Shown: positions 53,182 through 62,940, counted from the stretch's first letter. The stretch: DNA of 64,000 nt from Oligella sp050920755 (GCF_050920755.1 NZ_CP158480.1:558001-622000); one strand, 5' to 3'. Notes: a model not told the origin generated them from the sequence alone. Translations and numbers: made by a program.

Positions 53182-54357
53182 ATGAAGTTATCACGTATTT
53201 TAACGGCCTTGGTAGCCGGTTCAGTTTTCAGTTTTGCCCACTTATCTGCGGCCCAAGCGGAGCAGCTCAAGGTAGTGAGTAGTTTTAGTATTATCGGTGA
53301 TCTGGTAAAAAATGTGGGTGGCGATCATGTTGCTGTCAGCAATTTGGCCGGTCACAATGTTGATCTGCACCATTTTGAACCTAAGCCCAGTGATGTAAAA
53401 AAATTAACGCCGGCTGAGGGGGCTAAATTGCTCTTTATTAATGGTCTTGAGCTTGAGCCTTGGGTTGATCGTATTAAGGAATCATCAGGTTTTACCGGTG
53501 AGACTGTGGTGGTGAGTGAAGGTATTAAAGCGCTTAAGTTCGATGATATTCACCATGATCACGATCATGATGACGATCATAAGCATGAGCACGAACACGA
53601 TCACGATCACGACCATGATCATAAACATGATCACGATCACGACCATGATCATAAACACGATCACGATCACGACCATGATCATAAACATGATCACGATCAT
53701 AAGCATGACCACGATCATAACCATGACCACGATCATAACCATGATCATGACCACGATCATAAGCATGACCACGATCATAAGCATGACCACGATCATAAGC
53801 ATGACCACGATCACGATCATGAGGGTCATAGCCATGGTGAGTGGGATCCGCACGCTTGGCAAAATCCTCAGAATGCAGTGATTTATGTTGAAAATATTCT
53901 TAAAGCCTTGAAAAAAGCAGACCCGGCTAATGCCAAAGCCTATGAGGCAAATGCTGAGAAGTATGTGGGTGAAATCAAAAAGCTTGATGCCGAAATTAAA
54001 GAGGCCTTTGCTGCCTTAAATAAGGAGCAGCGCCGCTTCGGTACCAACCATGAGGCTTTTGCATACTTCGCCGAAGCTTATGATTTAACTCAAATTCCCG
54101 TGAGCGGTATCAGTGGTGCTGAGCCGTCTGCCGCGCAAGTGGCGGAAGTGACTAAACGCCTCAAGCAGGAAAAGGTTAAGGCGGTATTTTTTGAAAATAC
54201 CACGAATAATCGCTTAATCGAGCAAGTGGCTCGTGACGCGAAGGTTAAAGTCGGTGGTACGTTGGTTGCCGATGCTTTAGAAAAAGAGGGCGAAGGCGCT
54301 ACTTATCTTGGCATGATTAAGAAAAATGCCGATACCTTATTAGAAGCTTTAAAGTAG
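53182..54357 (+). CDS. znuA: Zinc-binding periplasmic protein ZnuA with long His/Asp repeat
   Basis: A 391-residue cluster A-I substrate-binding protein with a signal peptide (ALVAGSVFSFAHLSAAQA). Zinc ligands are expected in VDLHHFEPKPSDV, DPHAWQNP and the FGTNHEAFAYF segment. Residues about 126-216 are an extended loop of HDHDHDHKHDHD type, much longer than in E. coli ZnuA. The loop is thought to collect zinc. Terminator at 54379. Confidence 0.95.
   Translation: MKLSRILTALVAGSVFSFAHLSAAQAEQLKVVSSFSIIGDLVKNVGGDHVAVSNLAGHNVDLHHFEPKPSDVKKLTPAEGAKLLFINGLELEPWVDRIKESSGFTGETVVVSEGIKALKFDDIHHDHDHDDDHKHEHEHDHDHDHDHKHDHDHDHDHKHDHDHDHDHKHDHDHKHDHDHNHDHDHNHDHDHDHKHDHDHKHDHDHKHDHDHDHEGHSHGEWDPHAWQNPQNAVIYVENILKALKKADPANAKAYEANAEKYVGEIKKLDAEIKEAFAALNKEQRRFGTNHEAFAYFAEAYDLTQIPVSGISGAEPSAAQVAEVTKRLKQEKVKAVFFENTTNNRLIEQVARDAKVKVGGTLVADALEKEGEGATYLGMIKKNADTLLEALK
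53556..53822 (+). repeat. Tandem repeat coding for the ZnuA His/Asp loop
   Basis: GATCAC/GATCAT/AAGCAT hexamer blocks are arranged in higher-order units: about three 30-base units near 53600-53690, then 18-base units (GACCACGATCATAAGCAT) near 53760-53810. All units keep frame, so length change by slippage would alter the loop without breaking the gene. Confidence 0.9.
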
Positions 54358-54378
54358 TTTTTAAATATTACTAATTCG

Positions 54379-54422
54379 AGCCGGCAGTTGTTCCTTTTTG
54401 TGAATGACTGTCGGTTTTTTTA
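54379..54422 (+). terminator. Terminator of the znu operon
   Basis: CCGGCAGTTGTTC can pair with GAATGACTGTCGG (with G-T pairs and a mismatch) before a run of seven T. Confidence 0.78.
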
Positions 54423-54626
54423 TAGTTAAAGCTTTAACGCGCTGTGCCTTTATCCCGGAAATACGCTTTGGCTTGCGTCGCTACGACATTTTCTAATTTC
54501 ATAGGCTAAATTTAGCCATCGGACTTTAAGAATTGTTCACGTCTTGGTAGTATGATGCTTGAAACTGAGTTTGACTCAATCCTATTTTTAGTGAGTGTTG
54601 ATTTTCAACTTTTTTGAGGTTTAGAG

Positions 54627-55283
54627 ATGACAGATAAGACCGCATTAACTGCGCAGGAAGTGGCTGATTTTTTACAACATAATCCCGGTTTTTTTAAAGA
54701 TCATGCGGATGTTTTTCTGTCGATGGCGATCGAGGATGAGACCGGTGGCGGTACCTTGTCATTGGCACAACGTCAGCTTGCCGATTTACGTAATAAGTTA
54801 AAAAAGCAGGATTTTCATTTAAAAGAGTTATCGCTTTACGCGATGGAGAATCAGGATATCAGTCAGTCCTTGATGCAATGGTGTGTGTATATGTTGGCGG
54901 AAAATAATGCTGCCTATCTACCGGAACTTTGTGTTGACAGCTTAGAGCATTGTTTCCCCGGCTTAAAAGTTGCGATTAAGCTTTGGCCTTGTCCGGAGCA
55001 AATTCAGTCACATTTTGATGGTGCTACGCAAGAACTAATCACCTATGTACAACAAATGGAGCAGCCGTATTGTGGTCAAAGCTATCCCGAGGAAATTAAT
55101 GCGTGGTTTGAGCAAAAGCCGGGTTCTGTCGCTATTTTGCCTTTAGATGATGAAAAATCGGATATCGGTGTGCTGGTCTTTGCTGCCGATAACCCGGAGC
55201 ATTTCCAAGAGGCTATGGGTGTCAGCTTTTTATTAATTATTTCAGCTTTAGCAGGAGCGGCATTAAGTCGCACGATGTTATAG
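54627..55283 (+). CDS. DUF484 family protein
   Basis: A 218-residue protein of the DUF484 family (a GAF-like fold). The N-terminal VADFLQHNPGFFKDHADVF is the family signature; a coiled part (LAQRQLADLRNKLKKQ) and a GAF-like domain with SVAILPLDDEKSDIGVLVFAA follow. In many proteobacteria it lies beside xerC or dapF; here it lies beside fmt. Function unknown. Confidence 0.88.
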   Translation: MTDKTALTAQEVADFLQHNPGFFKDHADVFLSMAIEDETGGGTLSLAQRQLADLRNKLKKQDFHLKELSLYAMENQDISQSLMQWCVYMLAENNAAYLPELCVDSLEHCFPGLKVAIKLWPCPEQIQSHFDGATQELITYVQQMEQPYCGQSYPEEINAWFEQKPGSVAILPLDDEKSDIGVLVFAADNPEHFQEAMGVSFLLIISALAGAALSRTML

Positions 55284-55292
55284 GAATTGTCG

Positions 55293-56237
55293 ATGAAGGT
55301 AGTATTTGCGGGTACGCCGGAGTTTGCGCGCTTAGCTTATGCGGCTATTGTGGACGCAGGTTTTGAGGTGCCCTTAGTGATGACGCAGCCTGACCGTCGT
55401 GCCGGGCGCGGGATGAAGTTAAGCCCCGGTGCGGTTAAGCAGGAGGCGTTGGCGCGAGGTGCACAGATTTTGCAGCCGGTGAGCCTGCGTTTAGATGGTA
55501 AGTATCCGGAGGAGGCCGCTGCGACCAAGAAGGTCTTAGAGGCGTTGCAGCCGGATGTGATGGTGGTGGCCGCTTATGGCTTAATTCTGCCACAGTGGAC
55601 TTTGGACTTACCTAAGTACGGTTGCTTAAATATTCATGCCAGTTTATTGCCGCGTTGGCGCGGTGCTGCACCGATTCAGCGCGCGATTGAAGCAGGTGAT
55701 GAGTATAGTGGTGTCGGTATTATGCAGATGGAGTCCGGTCTGGATACCGGGCCGGTGCTGTTAGAGAAAAAGCTTAAAATTGACCGCATGAATGCCGCCG
55801 AATTGCATGATGCCTTAGCACAATTAGGCGCTGAGGCAATAGTTGAAGCTTTAACTAAGCTGCGAGCGCAAGGTGCTGAGGCTTTTGTGCCTAATGTGCA
55901 AGCCACTGAGGGTGTCACTTATGCGGATAAGCTTACGAAGGAAGAGGCGCTCTTAGATTGGTCTGAGTCGGCTGCGGTGTTAGAGCGTCGAATTCGCGCC
56001 TTTACGCCGGTGCCGGGTGCGCGCGTGACCTTAGCGGGTTTTGATGAGCCGGTTAAGGTTTGGGCGGCCGAACTGCTGGAGACGACTCAAAATGCAGCGC
56101 CCGGGACGGTACTCGCACGTTCTGCGACCGGAGTCGATGTGGCTTGTGGTCAAGGTGCACTACGTTTAACTGAATTGCAAAGAGCGGGCGGTAGACGCCA
56201 AGCGGCTGAGCAATTTGTTCAGGGCTGGCGTGAATAG
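55293..56237 (+). CDS. fmt: Methionyl-tRNA formyltransferase
   Basis: A 314-residue enzyme that formylates initiator Met-tRNA with 10-formyl-THF. The N-terminus is MKVVFAGTPEFARLAY. The catalytic region holds CLNIHASLLPRWRGAAPIQ, and ESGLDTGPVLLEK follows. The C-terminal domain starts near residue 210. I chose ATG 55293 (AGGA eight bases upstream) over the TTG at 55287. Confidence 0.96.
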   Translation: MKVVFAGTPEFARLAYAAIVDAGFEVPLVMTQPDRRAGRGMKLSPGAVKQEALARGAQILQPVSLRLDGKYPEEAAATKKVLEALQPDVMVVAAYGLILPQWTLDLPKYGCLNIHASLLPRWRGAAPIQRAIEAGDEYSGVGIMQMESGLDTGPVLLEKKLKIDRMNAAELHDALAQLGAEAIVEALTKLRAQGAEAFVPNVQATEGVTYADKLTKEEALLDWSESAAVLERRIRAFTPVPGARVTLAGFDEPVKVWAAELLETTQNAAPGTVLARSATGVDVACGQGALRLTELQRAGGRRQAAEQFVQGWRE

Positions 56238-56336
56238 TCGGACTTGATGGTTGAAGGGGTGATGGGTTGCCGGGTTGGATAGGCGGTTTTTGCCGCCTAC
56301 CAATGCCGCTAAAGCTTCCCAATCCCTCAGCCTCAG

Positions 56337-57674
56337 CTACGCTTCTTTAATCTCTTCGATCGTATCCGCAAATAAATCATAAGCGTCGGCATCCGTGACT
56401 ACGCACCTCACCATATCACCGGGCTCCAGTTCATAGGGGCTGTCTACATAAACCACACCGTCAATTTCCGGTGCATCGGCTGCGGAGCGACCGATTGCAA
56501 TACCATGCTCATTCAATTCATCAATTAGAACCTCAATGGTAGTGCCGATTTTCTTTTGCAGTTTAGCGGCAGAAATGGCTTGTTGGTGGGCCATAAACCG
56601 TTCCCAGCGCTCCTGCTTAATATCTTCAGGTACCGGGTCGGCTAATTCATTGGCCGGTGCGCCCTCTACCGGGGAGTACTTAAAGCACCCCACACGGTCA
56701 AGTTGCGCCTCGGTCAGCCAGTCTAATAAATACCGGAAATCCTCTTCGGTTTCGCCGGGGAAGCCCACAATAAAGGTGGAACGAATGGTGATATCCGGAC
56801 ATTGCTCACGCCATTTGTGAATACGTGCAAGGGTGCGATCCTCAAATGCCGGACGCTTCATGGCGCGAAGAATTTTCGGACTGGCATGCTGAAAGGGAAT
56901 ATCCAAATAAGGGAGAATCTTGCCCTCAGCCATCAAAGGAATCACATCGTCAACATTAGGGTAGGGGTAAACATAGTGTAAGCGTACCCATACACCTAAA
57001 TCACTTAAGGCCTCACATAAGGCAGTCATTTGCGTTTTGAGCGGGCGTCCCTGCCAGAAATCGGTGCGATACTTCACATCCACACCATAAGCGCTGGTAT
57101 CCTGTGAGATCACTAAAATCTCTTTGACCCCGGCATTGGCTAAGCGCTTGGCTTCATCCATCACATCACCGATGGGGCGGCTCACCAGACGACCACGCAT
57201 GGAGGGAATAATACAGAAGGCACAGGAGTGATTACAGCCCTCGGAAATCTTTAGGTAGGCATAGTGTCGCGGTGTCAGACGGATACCCTGAGGCGGTACC
57301 AAATCCACAAAGGGGGCATGTTCAATCGCAGGGGGTGCCGCTTCATGCACGGCGCGCACGACTTCCTCATACTGCTGAGGGCCGGTGACGGAGAGGACGC
57401 TCGGATGTACCTGACGAATTGTCTCTTCCTCTACACCCATACAGCCGGTCACAATCACTCGGCCATTTTCTGCCAAGGCCTCACCGATGGCGTCTAAGGA
57501 CTCTGCCTTGGCGCTATCGATAAAACCGCAGGTATTAACCACGACCACATCGGCACCCTCATAGGTGGGCGAAATTTCATAACCTTCTAAGCGTAATTGA
57601 GTAAGAATACGCTCAGAGTCAACCAAGGCTTTAGGACAGCCTAAGCTGACAAAGCCGACTTTTGGAGAGCTCAT
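56337..57674 (-). CDS. rimO: Ribosomal protein S12 methylthiotransferase RimO
   Basis: A 445-residue radical-SAM enzyme that methylthiolates Asp of ribosomal protein S12. The N-terminal UPF0004 domain (VGFVSLGCPKALVDSERIL, VNTCGFIDSAKAESLDAI) carries a [4Fe-4S] cluster. The radical-SAM motif is CNHSCAFCIIPSMRGR, and a TRAM domain forms the C-terminus (VYVDSPYELEPGDMVRCVV). It is convergent with fmt; the 99-base gap holds a GGCGG/CCGCC hairpin without a T run. Confidence 0.96.
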   Translation of the reverse strand: MSSPKVGFVSLGCPKALVDSERILTQLRLEGYEISPTYEGADVVVVNTCGFIDSAKAESLDAIGEALAENGRVIVTGCMGVEEETIRQVHPSVLSVTGPQQYEEVVRAVHEAAPPAIEHAPFVDLVPPQGIRLTPRHYAYLKISEGCNHSCAFCIIPSMRGRLVSRPIGDVMDEAKRLANAGVKEILVISQDTSAYGVDVKYRTDFWQGRPLKTQMTALCEALSDLGVWVRLHYVYPYPNVDDVIPLMAEGKILPYLDIPFQHASPKILRAMKRPAFEDRTLARIHKWREQCPDITIRSTFIVGFPGETEEDFRYLLDWLTEAQLDRVGCFKYSPVEGAPANELADPVPEDIKQERWERFMAHQQAISAAKLQKKIGTTIEVLIDELNEHGIAIGRSAADAPEIDGVVYVDSPYELEPGDMVRCVVTDADAYDLFADTIEEIKEA

Positions 57675-57778
57675 AATAATGCTAATCTATTGAATTAAGA
57701 ATTGAATTTTTGACTGATACTGCTGATTTTAGCATTTTACAGAGTAAACTAGAGGCTGAGTTTCTCATACCCTTAACT

Positions 57779-59134
57779 ATGTCACAAATCCCTTTATCAG
57801 AATTGCTTGCTGAAACTGCCAAAGTCATCCATCAGGTGATGCTTGGGCAGTCCTTGTCGCGTTTATTGCCTGCCGTTGATGATAGGTACAGAGCCGGTGT
57901 GCAGGCGCTAAGTTTTTTCGCTTTAAGGCATTGGAATCGCGGTCTGGCCTTAAGTGATCAGTTGCTGAGTAAAAAGGCCCCGAATCCCTTATTTAAATCC
58001 CTTTTGGCGCTATCTTTGACACTTTTAAGTGCTGAAGACTTTGCCGCCTTGGAGCAGGAAGACGCTAAAGCCATCGATCATCCTGTCTATGATGCTTTCA
58101 CTTTGGTTAATCAGGCAGTAAAAGCCGCAATCCTAAATAAAAAAACAGCACCTTTTAAAGCACTGCTGAATGCTTGTCTAAGACGTTATCAGCGAGAATC
58201 TGCCGACTTATTAAAGCAAGTGTTACAGCAAGAGGAGGTGCGTTATAACTTCCCGACATGGTGGATTAAGGCTTTACGCAAAGCCTATCCGGAGCAATAC
58301 CCTGCGCTTTTAAAAGCGGCCAATCAAGCGGCGACTTTATGTTTAAGAGTCAATCGTCGTCAGGTATCAATGGCACAGTTTAAAGCGGCCTTGGCTGAGG
58401 CTGATATTCACGCTAAGCAGGTGGATGAGGATGCCCTTGGGTTGGAGCAGGCAGTCCCCGTTCGGCAAATTCCCGGCTTTGCCGAGGGGCATTTTTCAGT
58501 ACAGGATCTGGCAGCGCAGCAGGCCATTAAGATGATGCCTTTAGCAGATGGTTTGAGAGTGCTGGATGCTTGTGCGGCACCCGGGGGTAAAACCTCGCAT
58601 ATGCTTGAGCATTATGATTTGGATATGAGCATTTTAGATGTGGATGAGCGGCGTTTAAAGCAGGTGCATGAGAATTTGGCACGCTTAAAGTTGCGCAAGG
58701 CAGATTATGCGGATAATCCACACTATCAAATTCGCAGTCTGGTCGCAGATGCGGCGGATATTGATGCCTGGTATGACGGCAGGCCCTTTGATGTGATTAT
58801 GGCGGATGTGCCATGTACGGCAGCCGGTATTGTGCGTCGTCACCCGGATATTAAGTGGTTGCGACGTCCTGAGGATGTTAAAAAGACCTCAGCGCTACAG
58901 AGAAGTATTGTGGAGGCGCTGTGGACGACGCTTAAGCCGGGCGGTCATTTACTTTATATTACTTGTTCCATTTTCCCTGAGGAGGGTGAGTTGCAGGCCG
59001 CTTATTTGGCAAAGCATTTGCCGGGTGTTGAGCGACTGCCGGCCTTGGGTCAGTTATTGGCATTGCCTGATGAAAATGGCATAGTTAAGCATGACGGTTT
59101 TTTTTATGCGCTTTTTAAAAAGTTTGATGAATGA
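57779..59134 (+). CDS. rsmB: 16S rRNA (cytosine-967-C5)-methyltransferase RsmB
   Basis: A 451-residue enzyme: a NusB-like N-terminal domain (to about residue 150) and a Rossmann methyltransferase domain. Motifs are VLDACAAPGGKTSHMLE (SAM site), DVPCTAAGIVRRHPDIKWLR (the Pro-Cys of the catalytic motif) and LLYITCSIFPEEGE (second catalytic Cys). The frame is open upstream to 57710 without a good start; ATG 57779 gives the NusB-like start MSQIPLSELLAETAKVIHQ. Confidence 0.94.
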   Translation: MSQIPLSELLAETAKVIHQVMLGQSLSRLLPAVDDRYRAGVQALSFFALRHWNRGLALSDQLLSKKAPNPLFKSLLALSLTLLSAEDFAALEQEDAKAIDHPVYDAFTLVNQAVKAAILNKKTAPFKALLNACLRRYQRESADLLKQVLQQEEVRYNFPTWWIKALRKAYPEQYPALLKAANQAATLCLRVNRRQVSMAQFKAALAEADIHAKQVDEDALGLEQAVPVRQIPGFAEGHFSVQDLAAQQAIKMMPLADGLRVLDACAAPGGKTSHMLEHYDLDMSILDVDERRLKQVHENLARLKLRKADYADNPHYQIRSLVADAADIDAWYDGRPFDVIMADVPCTAAGIVRRHPDIKWLRRPEDVKKTSALQRSIVEALWTTLKPGGHLLYITCSIFPEEGELQAAYLAKHLPGVERLPALGQLLALPDENGIVKHDGFFYALFKKFDE

Positions 59135-59161
59135 TTGAACCAGACTGATATATCCCGATCT

Positions 59162-59794
59162 ATGAACAACGCTAAGTGTTTTTTACCGGAATTGAAGCGA
59201 TGGTTGCTGCTTTTGCCGCTGCTTTTGCTCTTGTCTTGTTCGCAGCCGGCCGCACCCACGGTTCAGGCTGTGATATCCACTAAGACTTCCGGAGCCACGG
59301 TTGAGGGCATTGAATTACTCGCTTATCAAGCGGGTCAAAATGGCGCTCAACTGCAGATTAAAGCGGAGTTGGGGTTGCAGCCGGATCCCGAGTTGGTTAA
59401 TGCCGCCTTACGCGGTGTGCCGTTGAACTTTGTGTACGAGATTGAAATTAGTGAGCCTTATTTATACTTTTTTAAGAAAAAAGTCGCTTATCAATCTCAA
59501 GAATGGTTGATTAACTATCAACCGCTATTACGACAGTGGAGTGTTAAGGACGCGCAGCGGACTTATCAGGAGATTTCACTGGAGGATTCGCTGGAGCATA
59601 TCAGTAGTACAAAAAAATGGACACTTAATCTGGATACGCCTTTAGAAGCGAACAAAGAATATACGGCTAAGTTGCGACTGCATCTTGATACCACGCAGTT
59701 ACCGGGCGCTTTTCAGTTTAATTTATTTAATTTCCGCAGTGTTTGGTCACTTTCATCAGAATGGCAAAGCTTACTATTTCAAATATCCATCTAA
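59162..59794 (+). CDS. DUF4390 lipoprotein-like protein
   Basis: A 210-residue DUF4390 protein (family of unknown function, found between rsmB and ntrY in betaproteobacteria). The N-terminus has a signal segment ending LLLLSC, which fits a lipobox, so it may be a lipoprotein. The body has FVYEIEISEPYLYFFKKKVA and WTLNLDTPLEANKEYTAKL. The ATG at 59162 is preferred to an upstream TTG. Its last 34 bases overlap ntrY. Confidence 0.88.
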   Translation: MNNAKCFLPELKRWLLLLPLLLLLSCSQPAAPTVQAVISTKTSGATVEGIELLAYQAGQNGAQLQIKAELGLQPDPELVNAALRGVPLNFVYEIEISEPYLYFFKKKVAYQSQEWLINYQPLLRQWSVKDAQRTYQEISLEDSLEHISSTKKWTLNLDTPLEANKEYTAKLRLHLDTTQLPGAFQFNLFNFRSVWSLSSEWQSLLFQISI

Positions 59795-62115
59795 AAATCC
59801 AACGGCTTATCAGTTGGTTTTTTAAAATCGGCTTGGTGTTGGGCGTGTTAAGCCTGATTACCTTGCTCTTTATGCTGTTTCGAGCGACCGATAACGTGTC
59901 CGGACTGACACGACAGTTTGATTTGTTGTTGATGCTAAACGGCGTGTTGACACTGATTCTGGTGTTATGGGTCACTATTTTAATTGTACGTTTGATTCGA
60001 CAAATTCGCAGAAAGCAGTTCGGTGCCCGCCTAACCAGTCGCTTTGCCTTTGTTTTTGCCTTAATGGCGGTGGTGCCGGGGGTGCTGATTTATATTATTT
60101 CAGTGCAGTTTATGGCGAAGTCGGTGGAGTCGTGGTTTAACGTCAAGGTCGATAGTGCCTTGGAGTCCGGTCTGTCCTTAGGACGTGCCACGCTAAACGG
60201 CTATGTACAGGATTTGGCCACGCGCGCGCGGCAAATGTCTTTGGAGCTGAGTGGATTAAATGATTCCGAGATGGCGCTTAGTCTTACCCGTCAGCGTGAA
60301 GCCAATCCGGTGATTACCGATGCCTTGGTGTTCTCGGGTGGTTCGGGTAACCGGGTGATTGCTTTTGCCGGCTCCGGCTTCGGTAGTTTATTGCCGGAGT
60401 TGCCATCGGCGGCGTTGATGAATCAGCTACGTTTATCAAATAGTTATGCGCAAGTCGAGGTCATTGCCAATTCCAACCCGGAGCAGCCGCCTTATCGTAT
60501 TCGTGTGATTGTGCCGGTGGTGGCTAATCAGCTACGCTATGACAGCTTAACCTTTAGTACGGCACCCTCCGAGGGTTATTGGTTGCAAGTCACGCGCGCT
60601 ATTCCGGATAACGTCACTTTTAATATGAACGAGGTGCAGCAGGGGATACGCGATTATGAGGAGTTGTCACTATCACGCAGCAGTTTAAGGAGGCTATTTA
60701 CGATTACCTTGACTTTGGCTTTGGTGATGACCGTCCTGGCTTCTTTGGCGGCGGCCTTGAATTTGGCCAGACGAGTGGTGCGACCGTTATTAACCTTGGC
60801 AGAGGGGACGCAGGCGGTTGCGGCAGGGGATTATCGCCCCTTGCCGGAGCCTAAATTGCGTGATGAGATTTCCCAATTAACCCGTTCATTTAACGTTATG
60901 ACCTTTCAGCTTGATGAAGCGCGGCGTCAGGTGGAATCTAATCGCCAGCAATTGGAAAAATCCAATGTGTATTTAGAAAGTGTCATGGCCAGTCTAAGCA
61001 CCGGGGTCATCGTGTTTGATACGCGCTTTAATGTGAGCTCAGTCAACCGCGGCGCCGGTGATATTTTGCGCAGTGACTTGCGTGCAGCACCGGGGCGACC
61101 CTTAGAATTTATTAGAGGCTTAAGCGAATTTACCAAGGCCATTCGCAATGCCTTTGCCAAGCACGCAGCGGTCGAGTCGGAACGTGACTATTGGCAAGAG
61201 CAGATTGAATTTAATTTTGGTGATGCTAATACCTCCACTGAGAGTTTGGAGCAACATCGTATCAGCACTTTATTGATGCGCGGCACGCGCTTGATGGTAG
61301 ACAATCATTTTACCGGTTATCTGGTGGTGTTTGATGATATTTCCGAAGTGATGTCGGCCAGTCGCACCGTGGCTTGGGGCGAAGTGGCGCGGCGTCTGGC
61401 GCATGAAATCAAGAACCCCTTGACGCCGATTCAGCTTTCAGCCGAGCGCTTAGCGATGAAATTGGAAGATAAGCTGGATGAAAAAGATGCCGCCATGCTG
61501 CAGCGCTCAACCAATACCATTATTAATCAGGTGACTTCTCTGAAAAATATGGTGAATGATTTCCGTGACTATGCGCGTACCCCGCCGGCTGCTTTTGCGG
61601 CGATCGATATTAATGCGCTGATTACGGAAGTCGCGGTGCTCTACGGTTGGGATCCTGAGCACAAGCATAAGGAAGAGCCTTTGTCGCGTCAATTGGCGCT
61701 TTCTTTAGATCCGCAGGTGCCTTTAGTTGAAGCTGATGAGTCACAATTGCGTCAGGTCTTGAATAATTTATTAGCCAATGCCCGTGATGCCATGGATGGC
61801 TTAGTGTTGGTAGGTGATGAGCCGGGGACTAAGATCAGTACCAAGTATCTGGAGTCGGAGCAGGACAGTAAGCAAAAGCAGGATATGGTGCGGATTACCA
61901 TTGAGGATCGAGGTATCGGATTCCCCGAACATGTTTTACAAAATGTCTTTGAACCTTATGTGACCACCAAAAAAACCGGTACCGGTTTGGGTTTGGCAAT
62001 TGTGCGCAAGATTATTGAAGAGCATCATGGCAAGATCGAGATTGCTAATGCAAGAAGCGGGGGCGCTCGCATATCAATTTTGTTGACTCGATTGGCTCCA
62101 CTAAGAAAAAAGTAA
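59761..62115 (+). CDS. ntrY: Sensor histidine kinase NtrY
   Basis: A 784-residue membrane sensor kinase. Three to four membrane segments lie at about 18-110 and 300-325 around a periplasmic sensor part. HAMP follows near 325-380 (LARRVVRPLLTLAEGTQAV), then a PAS domain (NVYLESVMASLSTGVIVFDT), the H box AHEIKNPLTPIQLSAERL, and HATPase motifs (NLLANARDAMDG, TGTGLGLAIVRKIIEEH). ATG 59761 starts MAKLTISNIH, inside the end of the preceding gene, so translation is coupled. Partner of ntrX. Confidence 0.94.
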   Translation: MAKLTISNIHLKIQRLISWFFKIGLVLGVLSLITLLFMLFRATDNVSGLTRQFDLLLMLNGVLTLILVLWVTILIVRLIRQIRRKQFGARLTSRFAFVFALMAVVPGVLIYIISVQFMAKSVESWFNVKVDSALESGLSLGRATLNGYVQDLATRARQMSLELSGLNDSEMALSLTRQREANPVITDALVFSGGSGNRVIAFAGSGFGSLLPELPSAALMNQLRLSNSYAQVEVIANSNPEQPPYRIRVIVPVVANQLRYDSLTFSTAPSEGYWLQVTRAIPDNVTFNMNEVQQGIRDYEELSLSRSSLRRLFTITLTLALVMTVLASLAAALNLARRVVRPLLTLAEGTQAVAAGDYRPLPEPKLRDEISQLTRSFNVMTFQLDEARRQVESNRQQLEKSNVYLESVMASLSTGVIVFDTRFNVSSVNRGAGDILRSDLRAAPGRPLEFIRGLSEFTKAIRNAFAKHAAVESERDYWQEQIEFNFGDANTSTESLEQHRISTLLMRGTRLMVDNHFTGYLVVFDDISEVMSASRTVAWGEVARRLAHEIKNPLTPIQLSAERLAMKLEDKLDEKDAAMLQRSTNTIINQVTSLKNMVNDFRDYARTPPAAFAAIDINALITEVAVLYGWDPEHKHKEEPLSRQLALSLDPQVPLVEADESQLRQVLNNLLANARDAMDGLVLVGDEPGTKISTKYLESEQDSKQKQDMVRITIEDRGIGFPEHVLQNVFEPYVTTKKTGTGLGLAIVRKIIEEHHGKIEIANARSGGARISILLTRLAPLRKK

Positions 62116-62229
62116 CAAAGCATTGTTATAATTAGGCAAATAACATTTTTACAACAGTCTTGAACATTTCGATAAACCGTCACACTTTGGTGTGCTTTAT
62201 TTGTTCAGAAAAAAGTTGAGGTATTTTTT

Positions 62230-62940
62230 ATGGCCAAAATTCTGGTGGTCGATGATGAAATCGGTATTCGCGAGCTACTCTCCGAGATCCTTTATGATGA
62301 GGGTCATACTGTAGATCTGGCGGAAAATGCATCAGAAGCTCGCGCTGCGCGTTTGCGTTATCGCCCGGATTTGGTGTTATTAGATATCTGGATGCCCGAT
62401 ACTGATGGCGTAAGCTTGCTTAAGGAGTGGGGTGCTCAGGGTCTACTTGATATGCCGGTCGTAATGATGAGTGGTCATGCCACCATTGATACGGCGGTTG
62501 AAGCCACGCGTATCGGTGCCGTTGATTTTTTAGAAAAACCGATCACCATGCAAAAGTTGCTGAAGACAGTGCAGTCATGCCTGTCGCGCCCGGTTATTCG
62601 CAAGGAACCGGTAGAAGCCCCGGCGATCAAGGCGGCCGAAGCGCCTCAGCCCGGTAGTTCCGGCGGTGCCGAGGTCGTGCAGTCTGCACCGGCTCAAGCA
62701 GCGCCGGCTGCACCGGACGACCATATGACCTCAGGCATGTTGGGCCGCATTTCATTAGATTTACCCTTGCGTGAGGCACGTGATGAGTTTGAACGTGCTT
62801 ATTTTGAATATCACTTGGTACAGGAAAATGGCAGTATGACCCGTATTTCCGAAAGTACCGGTTTAGAGCGTACGCATTTGTATCGTAAATTGCGCCAGTT
62901 AGGAATCGACACCTCACGCAAACGCAATGCCGGCAACTAG
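62230..62940 (+). CDS. ntrX: NtrX-like response regulator without AAA+ domain
   Basis: A 236-residue response regulator. The receiver domain (1-120) has the acidic pair DDE, phosphorylation Asp in VLLDIWMPD and Lys in FLEKPI. An Ala/Pro linker follows (about 125-175), then a Fis-type helix-turn-helix (GSMTRISESTGLERTHLYRK). Classical NtrX has a sigma54-activating AAA+ domain between these parts; it is absent here, so direct sigma54 activation is not expected. Short forms like this are, I believe, usual beside ntrY in Burkholderiales. Confidence 0.9.
   Translation: MAKILVVDDEIGIRELLSEILYDEGHTVDLAENASEARAARLRYRPDLVLLDIWMPDTDGVSLLKEWGAQGLLDMPVVMMSGHATIDTAVEATRIGAVDFLEKPITMQKLLKTVQSCLSRPVIRKEPVEAPAIKAAEAPQPGSSGGAEVVQSAPAQAAPAAPDDHMTSGMLGRISLDLPLREARDEFERAYFEYHLVQENGSMTRISESTGLERTHLYRKLRQLGIDTSRKRNAGN

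Noticed and set aside
53556..53822. CRISPR-like regular repeats
   Set aside because: The units are contiguous, without unique spacers, and code for His/Asp in frame.
53485..53881. Long open frames on both strands across the ZnuA repeat, rich in Met/Ile/Val or Thr/Ile
   Set aside because: They are shadows of the GATCAC/CATGAT repeat in other frames; no ribosome sites, and the ZnuA frame explains the DNA.
56265..56310. GGCGG/CCGCC hairpin between fmt and rimO as a terminator
   Set aside because: The stem exists, but there is no T run on either strand.
57264..57497. Plus-strand frame inside rimO
   Set aside because: Antisense to a highly conserved radical-SAM enzyme; no supporting signal.
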